Assembly: GCF_000753795.1 (NCBI RefSeq)
Contig: NZ_JPEO01000003.1
Coordinates: 1 to 64,000, forward strand
Length of the DNA: 64,000 nt
Source of the DNA: Shewanella mangrovi
Lineage (GTDB): Bacteria; Pseudomonadota; Gammaproteobacteria; Enterobacterales; Shewanellaceae
Direction: 5' to 3'
Shown here one piece after another: positions 57,745-64,000 of this stretch; positions within the stretch are counted from its first letter, which is position 1, and each line of letters begins with the position of its first letter. The notes under the pieces are model-generated. The model was not told the origin of the DNA. It searched no databases and worked only from the letters and a program-made list of their open reading frames with translations. Position numbers and translations under genes: made by a program.

Positions 57745-58356
57745 ATGAGTAATCACATCCTTGGACTGATATTGCATCCGGGTAAAGAGTGGCAACAGAT
57801 CAACTCGGAGCACGAAACCGTGTCCCACCTTTATATGCACCATATTCTATGGCTTGCAGCAATACCGGTGGTGGCATCATTTATAGGTACAACGCAGTTT
57901 GGTTGGACCTTTGGCGGAGAAGAATCCTACAAAGTGTCCATTGAAAATGGCATAGCATTAGGTGTGGCATTTTATGCCTTGATGTTAGGTGCGGTATGGA
58001 TTGTCGGCAGTTTAATTCACTGGTTAGCCAGAAAATACCCTGAGCGTCCACCACGCTCAGAATGTGTAGTATTTGCCGGGTACATTGCGACCCCCATGTT
58101 TTTAAGCGGTGTTGTCGCCATTTATCCTATTTTTTGGGTTTGCTTGTTAGCGCTAGGAGCCGGAGTTTGTTATACCGCCTACCTGCTGTACAAAGGTACC
58201 CCCAGATTCCTTGGGATCAGCCACGAAAAGGGCTTCATTATTTCGGGGATGACACTCGGCTGGGGCATTTTACTGCTAGAAGTATTACTTACTGTCGTCG
58301 TGATGTTGTGGAGCATGGGCTCAGAGCACAGCATCATGTGGAGCGTATTCAAGTAG
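57745..58356 (+). CDS. Yip1 family inner-membrane protein
   Basis: A 203-residue protein with about five predicted membrane helices and the Yip1-domain opening LILHPGKEWQQI, followed by SFIGTTQFGWTFGG and the conserved AGYIATPMFLSG segment. Bacterial Yip1 proteins have no clear role. I start at the ATG at 57745 after GAGG; ten further upstream codons are open without a ribosome site. It is convergent with the endonuclease/exonuclease/phosphatase gene. Confidence 0.82.
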   Translation: MSNHILGLILHPGKEWQQINSEHETVSHLYMHHILWLAAIPVVASFIGTTQFGWTFGGEESYKVSIENGIALGVAFYALMLGAVWIVGSLIHWLARKYPERPPRSECVVFAGYIATPMFLSGVVAIYPIFWVCLLALGAGVCYTAYLLYKGTPRFLGISHEKGFIISGMTLGWGILLLEVLLTVVVMLWSMGSEHSIMWSVFK

Positions 58357-58476
58357 CCTGCCATTTGATACCCGCCATGGATGGCCGGTCTGCTTCAGAC
58401 CAATCCTAAATTCCCTTCCTGTAAATTCCTCAATGCTTAAACCGAACGTCCTTGTTCTTTATCTTATCGCTGAGTG

Positions 58477-59274
58477 CTAAAACGTTATGGTCGCAACAAC
58501 AGGTCGATGATCCGGACGTTGCTCATCATCATGACAATATTCCTCCTCTGGGAACAGAATATTGGACGTCGCAGATTGATAACTGCCGTGAACAAAGACG
58601 AAATCGAGGATGCTATTGTAGTTGGCATCACAGTTAGATTTGATCAGTTTGCTAGGCTTAATCCAATGCCACTCGCCACTGTCCATGAAAAGATTAAAGG
58701 CCTGATTCCCTTTGGCGGTGGGTAAGTCATAATCAAAGTTATAATCCCCTAGCGCAATAACCGTATCAGCTTGTTGTTTTACCCATTGCACCAACATGCG
58801 TGCCTGTTGCTGACGTTGTTCTGCCGCACCGCGCATTAAGTGATTGCCCACAATCGTGACCGTTTTCCCGGTTGTCCTATCCTTCAAAGTTGCAATTAAC
58901 GCAGGACGCTCATACTTATTGACACCAAATACCAACTCGCTCTGATCCACCAAGCTAAAACGCTGTGGATTAAAGAAAATACCCAATGCATCAGTGGTTT
59001 CAATCGCATTCTTTGATGCAACAAATTGATAATCACCCATAGTTTTCGCCAGTGGTTTGGCCCATGAGATGGTCAACTCACTCAACATATAGACATCAGC
59101 TTTTGGTGCTTGTTGAATATAACCCGCCACTGTGGGTTCGGTAGCATCAGGCTTATAGCCGCCTTCAACGTTATAGCCCATCACAGTGATTGGCGCAGCC
59201 ACTGCAACACCAGTCACCACGGAAAAACACAAGGCGGCCAGCGCCAGCGTTCGAGAAAAATATGCTTGCATCAT
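58477..59274 (-). CDS. exported endonuclease/exonuclease/phosphatase family hydrolase
   Basis: A protein of about 265 residues with a Sec signal peptide ending near VAVAA and an EEP (DNase I-like) domain. Family motifs visible are VMGYNVEGG, MLSELT (metal-binding Glu), VGNHLMRG, ALGDYNFD and DHRPVVATI. This superfamily includes nucleases, sphingomyelinases and phosphatases; the substrate is not clear. Two adjacent ATG codons (59274 and 59271) are likely starts; an in-frame TTG at 59289 is weaker. It would act in the periplasm or outside the cell. Confidence 0.78.
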   Translation of the reverse strand: MMQAYFSRTLALAALCFSVVTGVAVAAPITVMGYNVEGGYKPDATEPTVAGYIQQAPKADVYMLSELTISWAKPLAKTMGDYQFVASKNAIETTDALGIFFNPQRFSLVDQSELVFGVNKYERPALIATLKDRTTGKTVTIVGNHLMRGAAEQRQQQARMLVQWVKQQADTVIALGDYNFDYDLPTAKGNQAFNLFMDSGEWHWIKPSKLIKSNCDANYNSILDFVFVHGSYQSATSNILFPEEEYCHDDEQRPDHRPVVATITF

Positions 59275-59494
59275 CGACAATATCCACAAAAAAGATGGAG
59301 GGCTATCTTACTTAAAATTGGCCGACAGCGTTACTGCAATTGTGGCGCTAAAGCGGCAAACCCGCGCTTTTTTGTTCAACAAAATGTGTCTGATGGCAGC
59401 GCTGATTTCCTCAATTAAATCAATAGACAACAAGTATTCCTTTAGAACCTTATTAAGCAAATTTAATTTTATTTTAAGTTTTCTTTAGGCCACA

Positions 59495-59911
59495 ATGATG
59501 CTTATAGGCACTTTTGGCATCGTCTTGTTATATGTCGCGGGGATCATGCAGCATGGCGGCATCGTCAGTGGTGATTTCATTGGGCTGTCGTATTTCTTGT
59601 TAACCATTTCAGAGTTATTCATCAGCGCGATTGGGCTGTCGATGATTTCGCTTTATTGCGATATACAGATGATGGGCTTTGCGATGGGCGTGTTCTACTT
59701 AGTTGTTTCGTTAGCGCAGCTCGTCTCTGGGCGTTTAAGTGAAATGCTTGCTCTCCCTAAAGCCACGCTGTTACCGAGCGAAACTTTGCCGATTTATACC
59801 CACTTCTATCTCTATCTGGCAGCCGCCGCTTTTATCATGGGCGTGATGTTTTTGGTGAGTTCGCGCATTGCCAATGATTACTTTCATAAACAAGGGATTG
59901 CACTGCCCTAA
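59495..59911 (+). pseudogene. 3' remnant of a POT-family peptide transporter
   Basis: A 138-codon frame encoding only the C-terminal four or so membrane helices of a proton-coupled oligopeptide transporter (full length about 460-500 residues). Recognisable blocks are LTISELFISAIGLSMISL and MMGFAMGVFYLVVSLAQLVSG. No N-terminal part is found upstream, where the EEP gene and its short control region lie. A Rho-independent terminator follows at 59936, as expected for the original gene's end. Loss of most of the gene by deletion is likely; a function for the stub is unlikely. Confidence 0.75.
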
Positions 59912-59935
59912 CCCGCTTCCCACTTGGAGTATTTT

Positions 59936-59961
59936 GGCCGAGAATCTCGGCCTTCTTTTTT
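59936..59961 (+). terminator. terminator after the POT remnant
   Basis: GGCCGAG (59936-59942) pairs with CTCGGCC (59946-59952) around a 3-base loop, followed by TTCTTTTTT. Confidence 0.88.
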
Positions 59962-60092
59962 CTATCACTGCACCTGAGTCATCGCACCAGCTGCACGTTG
60001 GCGTAGTTCTTCACCACGTTGTTCTCTTAGTTAGCCATATCAACGCCTGATGTATCTGCACCACAATCGTGAAAAGCTACACGATGAAAAAA

Positions 60093-61157
60093 CTAATTTG
60101 CGTAATGACGTTTCATGCGTAACGCCACGTTCACTAGACCGATTAACACTGGCACTTCAACCAGTGGGCCAATTACTCCGGCGAACGCTTGTGGCGAGCT
60201 TAAACCAAAAACGGCCACAGCAACGGCAATGGCCAATTCAAAGTTGTTACCAGTGGCGGTGAAAGCAATCGACGCATTTTTGTCGTACGCAATACCTAAA
60301 CGTTTACCAATAAAGAAGCTGGCAAAAAACATCACCAAAAAGTAGATCACTAAAGGCACGGCAACCCGCAACACATCAAATGGCAACTCGATGATCATTT
60401 CGCCCTTTAAGCTGAACATCAACACAATGGTAGCCAGCAGCGCGATCAGGGTAATGGGAGAAATGCGTGGCAGGTAAACATGGGTATACCATGCCTCACC
60501 TTTGATACTGACGAGTAGCTTACGGCCCACAAAACCCGCCACAAACGGCACACCAAGATAAAGCGCAACCGTTTTAGCAATATCGCCCATGGTGATATCG
60601 ACGTCTAAGCTTTGCAGACCAAAATACGGCGGCAGCACAGTAATGAACAACCACGCCAACACACTGTAGGTAAGAATTTGAAACAGGCTGTTCAGCGCCA
60701 CTAGCATAGCGCCATACTCTTTATTGCCATCACCAATGTCGTTCCACACCAACACCATAGCAATGCAGCGCGCCAAGCCAATCAAAATCACGCCCACCAT
60801 ATAACCGGGATGGTCGTGCAAAAAAATCAGCGCAAGCGCAAACATCAAAATTGGCCCGACAATCCAGTTCATCACTAGCGATAAACCGATGGCCTTTTTA
60901 TCGCGGCTCACTTCACCGAGCAGCCCGTAATTTACTTTGGCAAGTGGCGGATACATCATCAGAATCAGCCCAATCGCCAGCGGGATATTGGTAGTACCCA
61001 CCGATAAACTATCGGTCCATGCCGCAGCTTGCGGAAAACACACGCCAATCCCGACGCCTAATGCCATGGCTAGAAAAATCCACAGCGTTAAATAACGATC
61101 AATAAAACTCATTTTTTGGATGGCAGGCGTTTTTTCTTCCACAGCACATTGACGCAT
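60093..61157 (-). CDS. acr3: ACR3 family arsenite efflux transporter
   Basis: A 354-residue, ten-helix membrane transporter of the ACR3/BASS type. The conserved cysteine of ACR3 is Cys131 in [14 protein letters not shown], and the [12 protein letters not shown] block carries the conserved glutamate. ACR3 exports arsenite using the proton motive force. I start at the ATG at 61157 because TTGAGGT lies just upstream; the frame stays open to a GTG at 61181. No arsR, arsC or other arsenic gene lies beside it. Confidence 0.9.
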   Translation of the reverse strand: MRQCAVEEKTPAIQKMSFIDRYLTLWIFLAMALGVGIGVCFPQAAAWTDSLSVGTTNIPLAIGLILMMYPPLAKVNYGLLGEVSRDKKAIGLSLVMNWIVGPILMFALALIFLHDHPGYMVGVILIGLARCIAMVLVWNDIGDGNKEYGAMLVALNSLFQILTYSVLAWLFITVLPPYFGLQSLDVDITMGDIAKTVALYLGVPFVAGFVGRKLLVSIKGEAWYTHVYLPRISPITLIALLATIVLMFSLKGEMIIELPFDVLRVAVPLVIYFLVMFFASFFIGKRLGIAYDKNASIAFTATGNNFELAIAVAVAVFGLSSPQAFAGVIGPLVEVPVLIGLVNVALRMKRHYAN

Positions 61158-61440
61158 TTTTACCTCAACCTTCAGAGCCACAACCTTGTAGCCAGCCCCA
61201 CACGCAATAGGGCGATGTGGCGCTATTCTATCTCAACCACTTGTTCTTATCATTGATTTTAATAGCATTAATAGTGATATGAATACATGCAGTGAAAAAT
61301 GGAATGTAGCTGTAAATGCCAACATTCATAAGCTAACTATCAACATTTTGTTGTTAATTATTCCCTTTTTACTGTCTTAATAAGTTTCTAAGTCGCATAT
61401 AAACTGCAGACAACGATGACAAACAAAATAAGGGAACATA

Positions 61441-62043
61441 ATGGCGAAGCACGTCGTTATTTTGCTACACGGGGTTGGCAGCAATGGCGCCAACATGGCA
61501 GCACTCGCCCAGCAATGGCAACAGGCATTACCAGATGTTCTGTGGGTGGCACCCAATGCGCCATTTACCTCAGATTTTGGCAATGGTTACCAATGGTTTA
61601 GCTTGCAAAACATTAGCGATGCAGAGCGCCCAAGCAGAATCGCCGCAGCACGTTCTTCACTTGATCAACTGCTACAAAATCTATTTAGCCAGCACGACAT
61701 TGACCCCAGCGTTGACCAGATTATCTTGGTCGGATTCTCACAAGGTTCAATGATGTCCCTCGATATGCTGGTGAGTGCGCGTACGCCGCTCGCTGGGGTT
61801 GTAGCATTCTCTGGTCGGCTCGCCTCACCAACACCGTATCAGTTTGAACGTGCGCTACCGGTACTGTTAGTCCATGGCCTAAGCGATAATGCCATCGCTT
61901 ACACTGAGTCCGAAAAAGCTGCCGCTGCGCTAACAACTTTAGGGCATCAGGTACAAACGCAGTTTGAGCCTAGTCTGACACATGCAATATCGCCGCAAGG
62001 CGCTGCCACTGCACTTAAATTTATCCAACATTGTTTTGAGTAG
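61441..62043 (+). CDS. alpha/beta hydrolase, carboxylesterase/phospholipase family
   Basis: A 200-residue serine hydrolase similar to YpfH. The oxyanion block LLHGVGSNGANM, the nucleophile elbow GFSQGSMM (Ser100), the aspartate in VHGLSDNAI and the histidine in LTHAIS form the expected triad. There is no signal peptide. The true substrate is unknown; family members hydrolyse short-chain esters or thioesters. It converges on the flavoprotein gene with a shared terminator. Confidence 0.85.
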   Translation: MAKHVVILLHGVGSNGANMAALAQQWQQALPDVLWVAPNAPFTSDFGNGYQWFSLQNISDAERPSRIAAARSSLDQLLQNLFSQHDIDPSVDQIILVGFSQGSMMSLDMLVSARTPLAGVVAFSGRLASPTPYQFERALPVLLVHGLSDNAIAYTESEKAAAALTTLGHQVQTQFEPSLTHAISPQGAATALKFIQHCFE

Positions 62044-62068
62044 CCGCTGCGCCTCGCTAGCCACAATG

Positions 62069-62108
62069 AAAAAGCCCATGGCGGATGATGTTCTGCCACG
62101 GGCTTTTT
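62069..62108. terminator. bidirectional terminator between the hydrolase and flavoprotein genes
   Basis: AAAAAGCCC (62069-62077) pairs with GGGCTTTTT (62100-62108), with further partial pairing inside (ATGGC/TGCCA). Confidence 0.85.
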
Positions 62109-62120
62109 ATATTGCCAACC

Positions 62121-62642
62121 TTACTGAATCGCGGCGCTGACTTGTTGCTTAAATTCAGCTAAACGCGCAGGTTCAACGTCCATTGAATTGAACAATACCA
62201 ACGGCTCGGCATAGTGCATACCAACATACAATGCGTTGGCTTTCATCGGCGTTAGCACTTCATCCATAGTGCTTTGCACCAGCCCATCGGCTGAGTACAT
62301 CTGTTCGCCGGCCCCCGCACTGGTGACTGCTAGCAGTGTTTTGCCTTTCAGCGCTTCACCACCTGGGCCAAATGCCCAGCCATAGCTCCACACCTGATTG
62401 AAATAGGCTTTTAACATTGGCGTGATATTGAACCAATGCGTGGGATACAGGTACACAATACGATCTTTACCTGCATAAGCTTGCTGCTCTGCAGCAACAT
62501 CAAAGCCATTAATATCGCTGCCATATAAACTTTCAAGATTGCGCACTTCAACGTCTGGTAATGTCGCCAGATGCTGCTCTACCGCCTTGATAACCTTGGA
62601 TTGTTCCGGATAAGGATGAGACACAATCACCAATGTTTTCAT
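62121..62642 (-). CDS. NAD(P)H quinone-oxidoreductase-like flavoprotein
   Basis: A 173-residue protein of the flavodoxin_2 fold (KefF/MdaB/YwrO type). It opens with TLVIVSHPYPEQSKV (phosphate loop), and carries LYPTHWFNITPMLKAYFNQVW and WAFGPGGEALKGKTLL, typical FMN/FAD-binding and dimer contacts. The reaction is probably two-electron quinone or azo reduction with NAD(P)H; a role as a KefF-type regulator is possible but no kef gene is nearby. It lies just downstream of the NepI-like exporter on the same strand (68-base gap). Confidence 0.82.
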   Translation of the reverse strand: MKTLVIVSHPYPEQSKVIKAVEQHLATLPDVEVRNLESLYGSDINGFDVAAEQQAYAGKDRIVYLYPTHWFNITPMLKAYFNQVWSYGWAFGPGGEALKGKTLLAVTSAGAGEQMYSADGLVQSTMDEVLTPMKANALYVGMHYAEPLVLFNSMDVEPARLAEFKQQVSAAIQ

Positions 62643-62710
62643 ACATACTCCTACAACTTATATTGTATTCAATCCTCACACCTCACTGGCGTTGGATTGA
62701 ACAAAAGCGT

Positions 62711-63928
62711 TTACGCACTATGCTGGGTAGTCGCCGTCAGCGGCCGCTTTTGTAGCGACGTCAGCGTTAAAATAAAGGTCAACGCCATTACTGTGGCGGT
62801 TAATGGCATATTGGCGCTGATGCCCATTTGGTCGATAGCAGTACCACTTAGCGACGCGCCAATAATGGCGGCAAGTTGTAATGCTGCAGAATAGAGCCCC
62901 CCAGCGCTATCAGCCGCATCGGGCAGCGCGCGAGTTATCCATGTAGACCAGATAATGGGCAACACCGCGCCAAAGAATCCCCAAGATGCGATTAATACAA
63001 ACGCCAGTAAGTGCAGTTGCGGCCCGGCCAACAAGGCCAAGGCAACCAGCACCATGGCAATCGGCATACCGATAAGAATTTGTTTGAGTAGTCGCTGAAC
63101 CAGCACACCGGCAAAGGTTACACCAACAAAACTTGCCACCCCAAAGCACACCCAAGACAGCGAAATCTGTTCGATATTAAAATGCAGGTAACTCTCCATA
63201 TAGGGGCGCATATAGATATACAGCATTTGATTACCGGTAAAACTGAGCAACATAGCAGTAAATGCCAACATCACCCCCGGACGACGCAGTAACTTTCCCA
63301 TACCATCGCTGTGATGCACGCTCGCAGCAGTAACACTTGGCACACTAAACCACTGCAATAGCAGCACCCCAACAGACAATATGCCAACGGTGGTAAAGAC
63401 CGCTCGCCAGCCAAAGATATCCCCCAAGTAGCTACCTAAAGGCGCCGCAACAACCAGCGCTAACGACACGCCGGAGAAGATAATGGAAAATGCTGATGCT
63501 ACCCGTTCAGCCGGTACCAACTGCATCGTCACGGGTGTCAAAATGGCCCAAAAGCCGCCGATGGCAATGCCAAGCACAACACGAGCAACGAGTAACAGCC
63601 AGAGATTACTGGCCACTGATGTCATCACACAGGACAACACTAACAGTAATGAAAAACTCAAAATGAGTTTACGACGGTCGACCCGTTTAAAGAGTGCAGG
63701 CAGCACTAAACCACTGAGCATGGCGAGCGTGGCCGTTGTCGAAATCATCTGTCCTGCGACGCCGGTTGAAACATCCAACGCCTTAGCCATCTCGGTTAAC
63801 AAACTGACCGGCAGCAACTCTGCCGAGATCAAAACCGCGACGCCCAGCATCAGTGAAATAATGGCCGCCCACTTAGATTGAGGTTTTATCGAGGGTTCTG
63901 CTTTTACGTGCATTATCGAACGGCTCAT
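62711..63928 (-). CDS. MFS drug/nucleoside exporter, NepI-like
   Basis: A 405-residue MFS transporter of the DHA1 group with 12 predicted helices. It closely follows E. coli NepI, an exporter of purine ribonucleosides: AELLPVSLLTEMA, GIAIGGFWAILTPVTMQLVP, ALVVAAPLGSYLG and WSTWITRALPD. The substrate here is inferred only. The ATG at 63928 is chosen because MSRSIMHVKAEPS precedes the first helix; MHVKAEPS (63913) is an alternative. It may form a two-gene unit with the flavoprotein downstream. Confidence 0.8.
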   Translation of the reverse strand: MSRSIMHVKAEPSIKPQSKWAAIISLMLGVAVLISAELLPVSLLTEMAKALDVSTGVAGQMISTTATLAMLSGLVLPALFKRVDRRKLILSFSLLLVLSCVMTSVASNLWLLLVARVVLGIAIGGFWAILTPVTMQLVPAERVASAFSIIFSGVSLALVVAAPLGSYLGDIFGWRAVFTTVGILSVGVLLLQWFSVPSVTAASVHHSDGMGKLLRRPGVMLAFTAMLLSFTGNQMLYIYMRPYMESYLHFNIEQISLSWVCFGVASFVGVTFAGVLVQRLLKQILIGMPIAMVLVALALLAGPQLHLLAFVLIASWGFFGAVLPIIWSTWITRALPDAADSAGGLYSAALQLAAIIGASLSGTAIDQMGISANMPLTATVMALTFILTLTSLQKRPLTATTQHSA

Positions 63929-64000
63929 AGACGTGTTACTGCTCCACGATATTTCGGATAACGGCCCATAACGGAGGCATTACCCAAGGATTTAGGGACA

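Noticed and set aside
59186..59488. 100-codon plus-strand frame before the POT remnant as the missing transporter N-terminus.
   Set aside because: Mostly antisense to the EEP gene, not hydrophobic enough, and shows no transporter motifs.

Overview
The window is chromosomal DNA of a facultatively anaerobic gammaproteobacterium, most likely a Shewanella or close relative. This is inferred from the protein sequences and gene neighbourhoods: an mnmC/fabB pair, prmB-aroC-MFS-kinase-yfcL, yfbV beside ackA-pta, a volA-type lipase next to xthA, and a trp operon with separate trpG and trpD but fused trpC-trpF. Most of the window is housekeeping DNA. I saw no rRNA, tRNA, insertion sequence, prophage or CRISPR array.

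Layout. 1-9.3 kb: fabB, mnmC, a five-gene minus-strand run (prmB, aroC, MFS transporter, ATP-NAD-kinase-like protein, yfcL), smrB and sixA. 9.4-17.7 kb: an M16 metallopeptidase, a 1438-residue sensor with an N-terminal propeller and C-terminal PAS-PAS-GGDEF-EAL modules, then a small cassette encoding an exported protein made of 15 identical-length 13-residue repeats and a 38-residue basic peptide. 17.7-26.3 kb: ybbP, ybbA, tesA, a GNAT acetyltransferase, a DUF3083-like protein, sohB and ycaO. 26.6-35.6 kb: the mixed-acid fermentation block focA (divergent), pflB, pflA, yfbV, ackA and pta, converting pyruvate to formate plus acetyl-CoA and then acetate plus ATP. 35.9-46.6 kb: lipoprotein-yciB-yciI-xthA, a VolA-like surface lipase, yciK, an M14 peptidase, rluB, scpB-scpA, and yciO with a PHP phosphoesterase. 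46.7-53.6 kb: a complete attenuated trp operon (trpL, E, G, D, CF, B, A). 53.7-64 kb: accessory genes (DUF3224, DUF2339, membrane-anchored glutaredoxin, Yip1, EEP hydrolase, a truncated POT transporter, ACR3, an esterase, a quinone-reductase-like flavoprotein and a NepI-like exporter).

The best candidate for something undescribed is the cassette at about 16.75-17.70 kb. It has a sequence matching a sigma-54 promoter (GG-N10-GC), a Sec-type signal peptide followed by 15 tandem copies of a 39-bp/13-residue unit (11 central copies identical at DNA level), a tightly spaced second gene for a 38-residue cationic peptide ending in Gly-Trp-Trp-Asn, and a strong terminator. The whole unit lies between two convergent housekeeping transcription units and is bracketed by a perfect 12-bp direct repeat. 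Each repeat junction resembles the signal-peptidase junction, so the product could be a repetitive surface/matrix protein or a multi-copy peptide precursor. Both functions are inferences. Other points of interest are a GntR/PdhR-type palindrome overlapping a stem-loop in the pflB leader, a MnmC whose methyltransferase half has lost its SAM motif, and a POT-transporter remnant that keeps its terminator.
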